From: Tannerellaceae bacterium | Lineage (GTDB): Bacteria; Bacteroidota; Bacteroidia; Bacteroidales; Tannerellaceae | Direction of reading: 5' to 3' | DNA: 64,000 nt | Assembly (NCBI GenBank): GCA_021201295.1 | Contig: JAJQFE010000023.1 | Location: forward strand, 62,001 to 126,000 | Shown here: in pieces, positions 18,136 through 27,310 of the stretch | Layout of the letters: each line of letters opens with the position of its first letter | Position numbering within the stretch: position 1 is the stretch's first letter | The notes under the pieces: generated by a model | Databases searched by the model: none | The model's input: the letters and a program-made list of their open reading frames with translations, nothing else | What the model was told of the DNA's origin: nothing | Program-made: the position numbers and the translations under genes

Positions 18136-18436
18136 CTGTACCCAATTAATAAGCAGGGTGTGACTTCCTATTAATAGTCTATGGGAGTAAGCATACTATT
18201 ACTACCGACTTATATTCTAACCTCTATCTGTTAAGTAACAATATACGTTCCATATGAAAAAGAAGAGCCGGTAACCCTATGTGGATCCCCGTATGGTGAA
18301 AAGCCGGATAATCCGGTTCAAGGACATGGAGTGAAGGCCTGGCGTTGGGTTCGTTTTCCCCTTATTGCTGTAAAGAAAAGCCGGAATTGCTGTCTTATGG
18401 GAGAGAAATGTATAGGTTTTGGTGACGGAAACCTTC

Positions 18437-18534
18437 TTCAGTCACCTTCAGCCACCCCCTCGGTCACCTTTTTTATCAGACTTAATAGGTTATTTATTAA
18501 ATAAATACAGAAAAAAAGGTGACTGGTGACTGAA
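18437..18534. repeat. Two nested inverted repeats
   Basis: Outer arms TTCAGTCACC (18437-18446) and GGTGACTGAA (18525-18534) enclose inner arms GTCACCTTTTTT (18463-18474) and AAAAAAGGTGAC (18512-18523). All pairings are perfect. The GGTGAC word occurs repeatedly here. Confidence 0.75.
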
Positions 18535-18633
18535 AAAACTGAAAAACAGTGGGTAGAAGTGGTTGGGTATGTCCGGATTACAAAACCTTCCGGTTGCGGA
18601 TTGATCCGGAAGATCTGTCAGGTTAACAAACTA

Positions 18634-18660
18634 AACGAATCCTATATTATCGGATTCGTT
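18634..18660 (-). terminator. Hairpin overlapping the folA stop codon
   Basis: AACGAATCC (18634-18642) and GGATTCGTT (18652-18660) form a 9-bp stem whose 5' half on the minus strand encodes the last folA codons. There is no long T run, so terminator or 3'-stabilising hairpin is a tentative call. Confidence 0.5.
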
Positions 18661-19144
18661 CATACGTCAGGAATGAATAGGGGTAGGCATGTTTTTCGTC
18701 GGCAGGGAGATCTTCCCGTTCCACTTCTTTCCATTCTGCATACCGGATTTCAGGAAAGAAGGTGTCCGCATCTTCAAAAGTATGGTGTACCAGTGTGATA
18801 TACATTTTATCTGCGATCTCCAGTGCCTGTTTGTAGACCATGGCACCTCCGATCATAAAGATTTCCTCCTGGTTTGCGCACAGATCCAGCGCATCGTCCA
18901 TGGACTCACAGGCGAAACAGTCCACAAACCCATGTTCCGGAGCAGAAGTGAGGATGATATTCTTCCGGTTCGGAAGAGCTCCTTTGAGTAAAGACTCAAA
19001 TGTTTTACGCCCCATAATGACAGGGTGGCCGGTCGTCAGGTGCCTGAATCGTTTCATGTCATTCGGCAAATGCCATAACAGGTTCTGATTTTTTCCGATC
19101 GCATTGTTTTCGGCGATAGCTACGATGATGGAAATCGTACTCAT
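18647..19144 (-). CDS. folA: Dihydrofolate reductase
   Basis: 165 residues, the standard DHFR length. Motifs run in order: IVAIAENNAIGKNQNLLWHL (with the active-site loop), the conserved acidic residue region NDMKRFRHLT, MGRKTFESL (NADPH binding), IILTS and the GGAMVYKQAL motif. It reduces dihydrofolate to tetrahydrofolate with NADPH. It lies 58 bp downstream of thyA on the same strand, the usual thyA-folA operon in which the dihydrofolate made by ThyA is recycled. Confidence 0.95.
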   Translation of the reverse strand: MSTISIIVAIAENNAIGKNQNLLWHLPNDMKRFRHLTTGHPVIMGRKTFESLLKGALPNRKNIILTSAPEHGFVDCFACESMDDALDLCANQEEIFMIGGAMVYKQALEIADKMYITLVHHTFEDADTFFPEIRYAEWKEVEREDLPADEKHAYPYSFLTYERIR

Positions 19145-19202
19145 AGTTTTCTTTTTTTTAATAGGTTAAAACATTTCTCATATCATGCATACAGTTTATT
19201 TG

Positions 19203-19997
19203 TCAGACCGCCACTATTCCTTTGATATGGGGATGTGGGTCATATCCGGTAAGGGTAAAATCTTCGAATGAAAAATCAAAGATGCTTTTTACTTCCGGAT
19301 TGATCTCCATCCGGGGAAGAGGCCTGGGCTCCCGGCTAAGCTGGAGAGCCACCTGTTCCAGATGGTTGGTATAGATATGTGCGTCTCCTAATGTGTGAAT
19401 AAAATCTCCGGCCTGTAGTCCTGTCACCTGTGCCATCATTTGCAATAAAAGCGCATAGGAGGCAATATTGAAAGGTACGCCCAGAAAGATGTCCGCACTC
19501 CGCTGGTACATCTGCAGGCTTAATTTACCCTCTGCTACATAGAACTGGAAAAAAGCATGGCAGGGAGGCAGGTTCATGTTTTCAAGATCCCCGACATTCC
19601 AGGCACTTACGATGATGCGGCGGGAATCCGGTGTGTTTCGGATCATGTCAACCACCTGGCTGATCTGGTCAATAGATCCGCCTTTGTAGTCCGGCCATGA
19701 GCGCCACTGGTAGCCGTAAATATGGCCTAAATCCCCATCCGGTCCGGCCCATTCGTTCCAGATACGGACCCCATGATCCTGGAGATAGGTAACATTGGTG
19801 TCTCCCTGTAAAAACCATAACAGTTCGTAAATAATCGACTTCAGATGTAATTTTTTGGTTGTAAGAAGAGGAAACCCTTCTTCCATATGGAAACGCATCT
19901 GATGTCCGAACACACTTATGGTTCCGGTTCCGGTCCGGTCCTCTTTTTTCACACCTTCTTTCAGGACACGGTCGAGCAGGTCTGCATATTGTTTCAT
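19203..19997 (-). CDS. thyA: Thymidylate synthase
   Basis: 264 residues, the same length as the E. coli enzyme. It methylates dUMP using methylene-tetrahydrofolate. The catalytic Cys lies in [14 protein letters not shown], followed by [23 protein letters not shown] and the DAHIYTNH motif. An upstream ATG adds eight residues, but [15 protein letters not shown] at 19997 matches the family N-terminus. It is upstream of folA in a two-gene unit. Confidence 0.96.
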   Translation of the reverse strand: MKQYADLLDRVLKEGVKKEDRTGTGTISVFGHQMRFHMEEGFPLLTTKKLHLKSIIYELLWFLQGDTNVTYLQDHGVRIWNEWAGPDGDLGHIYGYQWRSWPDYKGGSIDQISQVVDMIRNTPDSRRIIVSAWNVGDLENMNLPPCHAFFQFYVAEGKLSLQMYQRSADIFLGVPFNIASYALLLQMMAQVTGLQAGDFIHTLGDAHIYTNHLEQVALQLSREPRPLPRMEINPEVKSIFDFSFEDFTLTGYDPHPHIKGIVAV

Positions 19998-20085
19998 CCT
20001 TGCTATTTTGGTAGGATGCAAATGTACAAAAGGTAATCCTATAAAACAATACCTGAAAGAGAGCCCTCCGGAAATAAGTCATTCA

Positions 20086-20370
20086 TCAGAAAAAGTAAAC
20101 TTCAGCGATCTTATCTTCTTTTATCACATAGACACAGGCGGCATCCAGAATATATCCATCGTCAAAACCTGTGACACGTTCCCGCATCATTACCTGGTTC
20201 CCGAAAACCGTTTCAGAAAGGACTTCACCATGTAATCCGGGAATATTCCGGAACAGGCTACTGTAAGTTTCTCGCATCGCTTCCGCTCCTTCTATATCCA
20301 GCTTACAGGGAAAATCATATATCTGTGCATCTTCAGCGTAGGTGGCTAAAAAAGCATTTAAACACCCACA
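20086..20370 (-). pseudogene. 5'-truncated SnoaL-like (NTF2-fold) gene remnant
   Basis: The frame encodes NAFLATYAEDAQIYDFP .. AEAMRETYSSLFRNIPGLH and ends VYVIKEDKIAEVYFF, a nearly complete SnoaL-like/nuclear-transport-factor-2 fold. A TAG (20371-20373) lies immediately upstream, and the first ~20 residues of the family (the helix before the FLATY segment) have no counterpart. An internal ATG (20277) would give only 63 residues. A lost 5' end is the best explanation. Confidence 0.7.
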
Positions 20371-20449
20371 CTATTTATTCCATATGATGAATAGATTACT
20401 ATTTACTGAAAATACGCTGGTAGACTGTTTTAAATAAGCCGGAAAACCG

Positions 20450-20457
20450 TATATTTG
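20450..20457 (+). promoter_or_regulatory. Promoter -7 box for galM
   Basis: TATATTTG matches TAnnTTTG, with TTTT (20428-20431) 18 bp upstream as a weak -33 element. It ends 37 bp before the galM ATG. Confidence 0.6.
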
Positions 20458-20494
20458 TTCCAATCAAAAAAACACTAAATTATATATAAACAGC

Positions 20495-21628
20495 ATGAAA
20501 AAACTAAGTATGTTAGCATGGGCACTGTGTGTGTTGATGTCCTGCAATGAAAAAACAACTACTGAAGACACTACACTTTCCGGGCTGAAACGGTCTGATT
20601 TTGTTTCAGAGGTGCAGGGGAAGCCTACGGATTTATATGTGTTAACCAATAAAAACGGAGTGGAAGCTTGTATTACCAATTTCGGGGGACGGATCGTTTC
20701 TGTGATGGTTCCGGATAGAGCGGGGAATATGACTGATGTGGTGTTGGGATATGATAATATTCAGCGGTATGTGGCCAATGAAGACGGGAATTATGGCGCT
20801 TTGATCGGCCGGTATGGAAACCGGATTGCCAATGGTAAGTTTACGCTGAATGATGTGGAGTACACATTGCCTCAAAATAATAACGGCCATTGCCTGCATG
20901 GAGGACCGCAGGGCTATCATACCAAAGTCTGGGATGCCAGCCAGCTCAGTGACCAGGCATTGGTGCTGACGTATCTTTCTCCGGATGGTGAGGCCGGTTT
21001 CCCGGGGAATGTGAATATTAAAGTGACCTATACGCTCACGGATAATAATGCGCTGGATATTAAATATGAAGCGGTGACAGATGCTCCTACCCTGGTAAAC
21101 CTGACGAACCACAGTTATTTTAATCTGTCCGGAGAGTTAAGTTCCCAGGTGCTGGATCATACGATTATGATCCATGCGGACCTCTATACTCCGGTGGATG
21201 AGACACTGATCCCAACAGGTATTGAACCGGTGGAAGGGACTCCGATGGATCTTCGCCAACCGGTGGCTATCGGTGCCCATATCCATGACGACTTTGACCA
21301 GTTGGTGAAAGGCCTTGGATATGATCATAACTGGGTGTTAAACAGCAACGGGAATGTGCAGGTACTGGCAGCAAAAGCTGTTTCTCCGGTGACCGGTATC
21401 GGTCTGGAAGTGTATACGAATGAACCCGGTGTACAGTTCTATACCGGCAACTTTATGGAAGGGGATGACCCGGGTAAATTCGGAGTGGTCTATCCCAACT
21501 GTGGCGCTTTCTGCTTAGAAACCCAGCACTATCCGGACAGTCCTAACCAGCCGGCTTTCCCTTCTACGGTATTAAATCCGGGAGAAAATTACCTGAGCCG
21601 TTGTATCTATAAGTTTACTGTGGAATAA
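20495..21628 (+). CDS. galM: Aldose 1-epimerase (mutarotase), lipoprotein form
   Basis: 377 residues with a lipoprotein signal (MLAWALCVLMSCNE, lipobox before the Cys), so it is probably anchored in the envelope. The galactose-mutarotase fold is shown by NKNGVEACITNFGGRIVSVMVPD, the YGALIGRYGNRIANGKF block, LHGG, NLTNHSYFNLSG (catalytic His) and CLETQHYPDSPN (catalytic Glu region). It interconverts alpha and beta anomers of aldoses, probably of sugars entering the periplasm. It is monocistronic, with its own promoter and terminator. Confidence 0.93.
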   Translation: MKKLSMLAWALCVLMSCNEKTTTEDTTLSGLKRSDFVSEVQGKPTDLYVLTNKNGVEACITNFGGRIVSVMVPDRAGNMTDVVLGYDNIQRYVANEDGNYGALIGRYGNRIANGKFTLNDVEYTLPQNNNGHCLHGGPQGYHTKVWDASQLSDQALVLTYLSPDGEAGFPGNVNIKVTYTLTDNNALDIKYEAVTDAPTLVNLTNHSYFNLSGELSSQVLDHTIMIHADLYTPVDETLIPTGIEPVEGTPMDLRQPVAIGAHIHDDFDQLVKGLGYDHNWVLNSNGNVQVLAAKAVSPVTGIGLEVYTNEPGVQFYTGNFMEGDDPGKFGVVYPNCGAFCLETQHYPDSPNQPAFPSTVLNPGENYLSRCIYKFTVE

Positions 21629-21658
21629 AAAGGTCTATTGTATCTGTGATTTGATATG

Positions 21659-21691
21659 AAAAAGCCTATTTCATGATGAGGTAGGCTTTTT
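21659..21691 (+). terminator. Terminator after galM
   Basis: AAAAAGCCTA / TAGGCTTTTT with a 13-nt loop, ending in a T run, 30 bp after the galM stop. Confidence 0.88.
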
Positions 21692-21701
21692 TTGAGGTAA
21701 T

Positions 21702-21983
21702 TTATAGCTCATATATCCAGTAATTCCCTTTTTTTTCTAATCTGAGATGAGTAATCTTTTTCTCTTTAAGCCTATGAATGACCAAACTTATTTCCTTTTC
21801 ATCTTTTAGTGGGAATTTTTTGTTGTAGGAAACAAAAGTCTGTGTATTAAAATCAAATGTCTGAAATTCTATTCTAAGTTGTTTCTTAAAGAAAAATAAG
21901 AAGGTGTCTTTTGCTATTTTAACTTCCTGGGCAGGAACTAAAAAATTGCAGAGATGCTGGTCTTCTTTTATAATAATATTCAA
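21702..21983 (-). CDS. Hypothetical protein, start uncertain (possible gene remnant)
   Basis: 93 residues from a TTG; not recognised. The same frame stays open upstream to 22178 with a hydrophobic helix-like stretch (AEIIAIIISV .. ICLAIIAF), but contains no ATG. Base composition is clearly more AT-rich than neighbouring genes. It ends in a basic, charged segment (HRLKEKKITHLRLEKKGNYW). The missing start and its position beside another gene fragment suggest a decayed or horizontally acquired gene, but a short functional protein cannot be excluded. Confidence 0.35.
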   Translation of the reverse strand: MNIIIKEDQHLCNFLVPAQEVKIAKDTFLFFFKKQLRIEFQTFDFNTQTFVSYNKKFPLKDEKEISLVIHRLKEKKITHLRLEKKGNYWIYEL

Positions 21984-22223
21984 TTTGGGAATCGAGCTTT
22001 CATTTTCCAGACAAAAGGTTTTGGATGTGCTAAATGCAATAATGGCTAAGCAAATCGCTCGTGTTTTTGCGGTAACAGAGATAATAATTGCTATGATTTC
22101 AGCTATGGAAATCGGCTCTGAAGCTGAAAGGAAATGAAATAAGGTATTAGTTGATAAGAAACATCTATTGGAGTAGATTTAGCTGTTTCTTCAATTTTTA
22201 TTTGGAATTCTCATAAGAATAGC

Positions 22224-22304
22224 CTTGAAGTCCTGTCTCCTGCCTCTTTCCGGGAGGAAATTAAACAGGATATTCAGCGTATGTTCGCACGCTATATGGA
22301 ATAA
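22224..22304 (+). pseudogene. C-terminal remnant of a WYL-domain regulator
   Basis: An in-frame stretch reads LEVLSPASFREEIKQDIQRM then FARYME and a stop. This is the characteristic C-terminal tail of WYL-domain transcription regulators (..EVLSPxSLRxEIxxxIxxMxxRY). Nothing upstream in any frame resembles the rest of a WYL protein, so only about 26 codons remain. Confidence 0.6.
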
Positions 22305-22326
22305 TGCTGATGGTCCGGCAGGTTTT

Positions 22327-24297
22327 TTAATACAGGTTGTAATTGGTCCGCAGGACTTTGAATTCGGTCCGGCGGTTGATCTGGTCTGCTATGTCCTGTT
22401 GTTCCGGAGTCAGTTCGAGAATGAATTCTTCGGTTAAGATATCGCCTTCTTCTAGGAAGTCATACTCTCTTTCCATTTTTTTGTTGATCGTTTTGGGAAC
22501 GCTTTTCCCGTATCCTTTGGCTTCCAGCCGGTCGGTGGATATTCCTCCGGTGATCAGGTAGTCTACGACGGATTGTGCCCGGCGTTGTGCCAGCCGTTCG
22601 TTGTATTCTTCGGATCCTTTTCTGTCTGTATGGGCTCCTAATTCAATGGTTGCATGGGGATTGTCGTTTAGCATTTTGATCATTTCGTCTAATGCCTCTT
22701 TAGATTCCGGGCGCAGGGTGGCCTGGTTGAAATCATAGAATATATTTTCGATCACGACTGGTTGGTGGATGGGGGAGAGATAAAAATCCACGATATAGGT
22801 TTCATTTTTTTCTTCCGGTTCAGTTTTTAGTTCAAAGTTCTGGTTAAGGTAGCCCCGGGCGCTTGCCATCATCACATAGCTGATATCTCTTTCGAGTTCT
22901 ACCTGATAGCTGCCGTCTTTTTTGGCGATCACTTTTTCATTCAGTCCGTCCCGGCCCACAATCCGTACGGTGGCATCTTCGATCGGGTATTCATCTGCAT
23001 CAAATACAAATCCTTCGATATGAACCGTAATCATCGGTAATTCGAAAGAGTAGAGATGGTCATTTCCCCGGGCATCGTTCCGGTTGGAACTGAAAAATCC
23101 TTTTTCTTTCGTTCCTTCAAAAGTGATGCCGAAGTCGTCTGCCATGGAATTCACCGGGGCTTTCATGTTTTCGACCTGCCATTTTCTGGTACTGTCTAAG
23201 GAGGCTTTAAAGATGTCGAGCCCACCCAGACCCGGGTGGCCGTTGGAGGCGAAATATAATGTTACGGAATCGCGGACGTAAGGGAACATTTCGTCTCCCG
23301 GTGTATTGATTTCCGGTCCCAGGTTTTCCATGGGTCCGAAGCCAGTTCCTATGATCCGGGCACGGAAAATATCTTTTCCGCCATAACCTCCGACGGCGTC
23401 TGAGACAAAGTAGAGATATTTCCCATCCGGTGACACGGCCGGGTGTCCTAAGGCCGTTACGGAGTCTTTTACGATCTGTGCCCGTGTGCCGGCTCCCCAG
23501 GCTGCATTACTCCGGTTGGATATGTAGATTTCGGATGTGCAGTGTCCTTCCTGGTCCTGGGAGCAATAGGTGTAGTACATGGTGTTTCCGTCTGCTGAGA
23601 AGGAGGGGGTTCCTTCATCAAATTCCGTATTTACCGGATCTTCTACCAGTACCGGGGTTTGCCATTCTCCCCGTTCATCTTTTTTTACCAGATAAAAGTC
23701 ATTATTGTTCAATCCGGTGATCGCACTCGTTTCTGCTTCTTTTGAACGGGAAGAGGTGAAATAGAGCTGGTCGTAATCACTGCCGTAGAGCATCGGGCTG
23801 AATTCTGAACGCCGGGAATTAAACTTATCCATTCGTTTTACTTCGTACCGGGTCGGGTTCTGCCGCCAGACCGGAGCGAGTATGGATCCTTCAATCCCGT
23901 TGGCTGCCAGCAGGTTTTCCGGATCGGATTCCAGATAGGTCTCATAGTATTTAATGGCATCTCCATACTTACCTGTTTTCTGGTACATCTGTCCTAAACG
24001 GAGATGGACGATGCTATCCGGGTAATTGTATCGTAATGCGTTCATATAGGCTCCGGTTGCTCGTGTGGTGTTGTTGATCAACCGGTAGCATTCAGCCATC
24101 CGGAAAGCGATATATCCCCGGAGATCTCTTTTCTGGGCAGAGGTCTTGGTATAGACTTTCCGGTAGATCGTTGCTGCTTCATAGTATTCTCCGATCCGCT
24201 GCTTTTCTTCTGCATCGGAAAGTTTTGCAGATTTACAGGAGAACAGGAGGAGTCCTGTCAGTAAAAGCAGAAAACAGGAAGAGATATGTTGTTTCAT
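22327..24297 (-). CDS. porE: PorE-like outer-membrane lipoprotein (TPR, PD40 propeller, CRD, OmpA)
   Basis: 656 residues: lipoprotein signal (LLLLTGLLLFSCKSAK), TPR helices (~30-150), a PD40/WD40-like propeller (~155-430, repeats such as PSFSADGNTMYYTY and PAVSPDGKYLYFVS), a carboxypeptidase-regulatory-like Ig domain (~440-515), and a C-terminal OmpA peptidoglycan-binding domain with LGAHTDRKGSEEYNERLAQR. This exact order is that of PorE from P. gingivalis, which links the type IX secretion machine to peptidoglycan. The start is taken at MKQHISS, four codons inside the longest frame, to give a clean signal peptide. Other OmpA/PD40 lipoproteins share parts of this layout, so the PorE name is probable rather than certain. 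Confidence 0.82.
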   Translation of the reverse strand: MKQHISSCFLLLLTGLLLFSCKSAKLSDAEEKQRIGEYYEAATIYRKVYTKTSAQKRDLRGYIAFRMAECYRLINNTTRATGAYMNALRYNYPDSIVHLRLGQMYQKTGKYGDAIKYYETYLESDPENLLAANGIEGSILAPVWRQNPTRYEVKRMDKFNSRRSEFSPMLYGSDYDQLYFTSSRSKEAETSAITGLNNNDFYLVKKDERGEWQTPVLVEDPVNTEFDEGTPSFSADGNTMYYTYCSQDQEGHCTSEIYISNRSNAAWGAGTRAQIVKDSVTALGHPAVSPDGKYLYFVSDAVGGYGGKDIFRARIIGTGFGPMENLGPEINTPGDEMFPYVRDSVTLYFASNGHPGLGGLDIFKASLDSTRKWQVENMKAPVNSMADDFGITFEGTKEKGFFSSNRNDARGNDHLYSFELPMITVHIEGFVFDADEYPIEDATVRIVGRDGLNEKVIAKKDGSYQVELERDISYVMMASARGYLNQNFELKTEPEEKNETYIVDFYLSPIHQPVVIENIFYDFNQATLRPESKEALDEMIKMLNDNPHATIELGAHTDRKGSEEYNERLAQRRAQSVVDYLITGGISTDRLEAKGYGKSVPKTINKKMEREYDFLEEGDILTEEFILELTPEQQDIADQINRRTEFKVLRTNYNLY

Positions 24298-24362
24298 GTA
24301 CAATGTCACTATCTGGTATAATGTATATTAACGGGAGAGTTGAACGGTTATTGTGTTTCTGT

Positions 24363-24430
24363 TAAGTAGTCAGAGGAGTTACAGGAGTTAAGGAGTTAAG
24401 TAAAGAGATTGAGTAAAACTCTTTAATACC
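24363..24430. repeat. Dispersed intergenic repeat, partial copy
   Basis: AAGTAGTCAGAGGAGTTACA followed by tandem AGGAGTTAA words resembles one arm of the palindromic elements at 46.2, 47.7 and 61.6 kb. The central core and second arm are absent or weak. Confidence 0.6.
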
Positions 24431-24447
24431 TGACTTTTTCTTTGACT

Positions 24448-25671
24448 CTACTCTAAAAGCAGGGAGCTGTCTCCGTAGCTCAGGAAACGGAAGTCGTTTG
24501 CCAGAGCATAGTCATAGATTGTTTTCCAGTTCCCTTTCACGAAGGCAGAGATCAGGAGTAGCAGTGTGCTTTTGGGTTGGTGGAAATTGGTGATGATCCC
24601 GTTGACTATTTTAAACTGGTAGCCCGGGGCAATCATGATCTGGGTAGAGGTAACCAGCCGGGCAGACCGGTTTCTTTCTAGATAGTTTTCAATCTGCCAT
24701 AGCGCCTCTTGTACCGGCAGGCGGTTGTAGTCCGGATCATAGGGTATCCACTGGCTGACCTTTAATGCTTCGGATGGGATAGCTGGCTCCCGGGACAGTA
24801 TCACTCCTATATAATAGAGACTTTCCAGGGTCCGGACGGAGGTAGTCCCGACTGCTATGATCTGTCCGATATTTTCCCGGATGTTCCGGATCGTCTGCTT
24901 TTCCATGGAAATAAATTCTGTATGCATTTCATGTCCGGCGATCGTTTCGCTTTTGACCGGCCGGAAGGTTCCGGCTCCTACATGTAGGGTTACCTCTTCC
25001 CGCAGGAAGCCCCGGTCATCCAGTGCGGTAAGGACTTTGGGGGTAAAGTGCAGGCCTGCCGTAGGGGCGGCTACTGATCCTTTGATTTTAGAATAGACGG
25101 TCTGATAGGTTTCCAGGTCACTCTCTTCCGTGTCCCGGTGCAGATAGGGAGGGATAGGCAGTTCTCCGGCTGCCTCTAACAGGTCTGCAAATGTATATTC
25201 CGGATCATCCCAGGTGAATTCGATCCGGTGGCTGTCTCCGCAGGACTCTTTTTTCTCTGCTTTCAGCATCACAGAGGTCTGGTCAATCTCCACTGTCCGG
25301 GTTAGTGGTCCCTCTTTCCATTTTTTGAGATTGCCTACCAGGCAGTTCCATGTACAGCGTTCTGTCTGTTGGAAGATCAGTGCATAGTCATGGGGTGCAA
25401 CCGGTTCCAGGCAGAATATCTCAATCTGTGCGCCGGTCTCTTTGCGGAACAACAGACGTGCCTGGATGACCCGGGTGTTGTTGAATACGACTAAGGCTTT
25501 TTCCGGTAAATGGTGGAGAATGTCTTTGAAGATACTCTCTTCTATTTTTCCATTCCGGTAAATCAGCAGCCTGGATTCATCTCTTTGGGACAGAGGAAAT
25601 TTGGCAATTCGCTCATCCGGCAGGGAATAATTGTATTCCTCTATCTGTATATGTTGAGTTTTTACAGTCAT
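24448..25671 (-). CDS. queA: tRNA preQ1(34) S-adenosylmethionine ribosyltransferase-isomerase
   Basis: 407 residues; transfers and isomerises the ribosyl moiety of SAM onto preQ1 in tRNA anticodons, making epoxyqueuosine. QueA motifs: YSLPDERIAKFPLSQRDESRL at the N-terminus, VFNNTRVIQARL, GSVAAPTAGLHFT, LHVGAGTFRPV, AVGTTSVRTLESL and NFHQPKSTLLLLISAF. It is longer than the ~350-residue proteobacterial enzyme, with extra residues in the middle. It is divergent from the Smr-protein gene across a ~60-bp spacer. Confidence 0.95.
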   Translation of the reverse strand: MTVKTQHIQIEEYNYSLPDERIAKFPLSQRDESRLLIYRNGKIEESIFKDILHHLPEKALVVFNNTRVIQARLLFRKETGAQIEIFCLEPVAPHDYALIFQQTERCTWNCLVGNLKKWKEGPLTRTVEIDQTSVMLKAEKKESCGDSHRIEFTWDDPEYTFADLLEAAGELPIPPYLHRDTEESDLETYQTVYSKIKGSVAAPTAGLHFTPKVLTALDDRGFLREEVTLHVGAGTFRPVKSETIAGHEMHTEFISMEKQTIRNIRENIGQIIAVGTTSVRTLESLYYIGVILSREPAIPSEALKVSQWIPYDPDYNRLPVQEALWQIENYLERNRSARLVTSTQIMIAPGYQFKIVNGIITNFHQPKSTLLLLISAFVKGNWKTIYDYALANDFRFLSYGDSSLLLE

Positions 25672-25730
25672 TGTTTTCTTTTCTGCACAAAATTAGTGAA
25701 CTTTGTCCGGATAACAACGAGAAAAAAGAT

Positions 25731-26792
25731 ATGGCTATTAAAATAGGAGATAAAGTTCGCTTCCTGAATAGTGTCGGCGGAGGAATTGTCAGAGGGTTCC
25801 AGGGAAAAGACCAGGTACTGGTGGAAGATGAGGATGGATTTGACTATCCTGCCCTGATCCGGGAGTGTGTGGTAGTAGGTAGTGATGATATGCAGGTGCA
25901 TAGTGATAACCGTCCTAAAGTGAAGAAACCGGTGGAGACTCCTGTGGTTATTAAACAGGAAGAGCCGGAAGAAAAGCTGGTGGTCCGGGAAACACCGGAG
26001 GGCGAACGGCTGAATATTTATCTCGCCTATCTGCCGGTAGATCCTAAGGCTATGCAGCAGAGCAGATATGAAGCCTATTTTATTAATGACAGTAATTATT
26101 GCCTGTTCTTTAATTACATGAACCGTCAGCATAATAGCTGGATGAGCCGTTATCATGGGTTGATAGAGCCTAACACTAAAATCTTTCTGGAGGAATTCGG
26201 AAAAGAAGACCTGAATAACCTGGAGCGTGTATGTGTGCAGTGTATTGCTTTTAAGAAAGATAAACCCTATTCTTTGAAAAACAGTATTTCGGTGGAATTG
26301 CATCTGGATACGGTTAAATTCTATAAATTACATTGTTTTCTTGAAAATGATTTCTTTGAGGAGGATGCTTTGGTTTATCTGGTAGTCCGGCAGGATGTCC
26401 CGGAGAAAGAATTATTGGTTTCTGCGGCGGAGCTGCAGGAGGCGATGTTGCAGAAAAAACAGGTGGATAAAGCGCCGGCCCGTGCAGCTCAGCCGAAAAA
26501 GGATGACAGTCCTATCTTAGAAATAGATTTGCATATTCATGAACTGCTGGATAATACGAATGGGCTAAGCAATACGGATATATTGAATTATCAACTGGAA
26601 AAGTTCCATGAAATACTGGCCAGGTATGCTAATAAGAAAGGTCAGAAGATCGTTTTTATCCATGGGAAAGGAGATGGGGTTTTGAGAAAATCCATAGAGC
26701 GGGAACTGAAAACCCGTTACAAGCAGTATTATTATCAGGATGCCTCTTTCCGTGAGTATGGATTTGGAGCTACGATGGTAACGATTAAATAA
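25731..26792 (+). CDS. DUF2027 protein with C-terminal Smr domain
   Basis: 353 residues. An N-terminal KOW/SH3-like segment (MAIKIGDKVRFLNSVGGGIV), a central beta-rich DUF2027 region, then a C-terminal Smr (MutS2-type) nuclease-like domain with DLHIHEL, the LEKFHEILARY helix and FIHGKGDGVLRKSIERELK. Smr domains of this type nick or bind structured DNA or RNA; the role of the Bacteroidetes DUF2027-Smr proteins is not established. The start at 25731 gives a conserved-looking N-terminus; an upstream extension runs into the queA promoter spacer. A CYTH gene follows after 17 bp. Confidence 0.85.
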   Translation: MAIKIGDKVRFLNSVGGGIVRGFQGKDQVLVEDEDGFDYPALIRECVVVGSDDMQVHSDNRPKVKKPVETPVVIKQEEPEEKLVVRETPEGERLNIYLAYLPVDPKAMQQSRYEAYFINDSNYCLFFNYMNRQHNSWMSRYHGLIEPNTKIFLEEFGKEDLNNLERVCVQCIAFKKDKPYSLKNSISVELHLDTVKFYKLHCFLENDFFEEDALVYLVVRQDVPEKELLVSAAELQEAMLQKKQVDKAPARAAQPKKDDSPILEIDLHIHELLDNTNGLSNTDILNYQLEKFHEILARYANKKGQKIVFIHGKGDGVLRKSIERELKTRYKQYYYQDASFREYGFGATMVTIK

Positions 26793-26809
26793 TTTTCCAT
26801 TCACAGAAG

Positions 26810-27283
26810 ATGGCTATAGAAACAGAACGTAAGTTTCTTGTGAAAGGGGACTTTACTCCTTTTGTCGTATCCGCAAAACGGTTGGTACAGGGATATATCT
26901 GTTCGGACCCCCGCCGGACAGTTCGTATCCGCATAAGCGGGGAAGAGGGATATATCACTATTAAAGGTATGCCGGATGAAAAAGGGGTGAGCCGTTTTGA
27001 GTTTGAACAGCAGATCCCTTTGGCGGATGCGAAAGCCTTGCTGAAATTGTGTGATCCCGGTATCATTGATAAAATACGGAATTATGTTCCTGCGGGACAT
27101 GGACGGTACTGGGAGGTCGATGTGTTCCAGGGAGAGAATGAGGGATTGATCATGGCTGAACTGGAATTGTCTTCTGATGAGGAAGGCTTTGATACACCTG
27201 CCTGGCTGGGGGAAGAGGTAACCGGTAATCCGCGTTATTATAATGCTATGCTGGCCCGGTATCCGTATCGATCATGGAAATAA
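26810..27283 (+). CDS. CYTH domain protein (triphosphate tunnel metalloenzyme)
   Basis: 157 residues. It opens with the signature ExExK motif (ETERKFLV) and carries the alternating charged strands of the tunnel fold (RTVRIRISGEEGYITIKG, FEFEQQIP, WEVDVF, AELELSSDEE). Family members hydrolyse inorganic triphosphate or act as adenylate cyclases or thiamine-triphosphatases; short bacterial CYTH proteins like this are usually triphosphatases. It is probably co-transcribed with the Smr gene upstream and the S46 peptidase downstream (27-bp gap). Confidence 0.9.
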   Translation: MAIETERKFLVKGDFTPFVVSAKRLVQGYICSDPRRTVRIRISGEEGYITIKGMPDEKGVSRFEFEQQIPLADAKALLKLCDPGIIDKIRNYVPAGHGRYWEVDVFQGENEGLIMAELELSSDEEGFDTPAWLGEEVTGNPRYYNAMLARYPYRSWK

Positions 27284-27310
27284 CATAAAAATATATAGTA
27301 CGTGAATATC

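Larger units (their letters stand above)
17793..18646. other. 854-bp gene-free spacer rich in palindromes
   Basis: No credible coding frame. It contains the nested palindrome at 18030-18135, the nested inverted repeats at 18437-18534, and the folA 3' hairpin. The rest shows nothing I can name. Confidence 0.7.

Noticed and set aside
21904-22137. Rightward 77-codon frame
   Set aside because: It is antisense to the AT-rich hypothetical frame and resembles no protein family.
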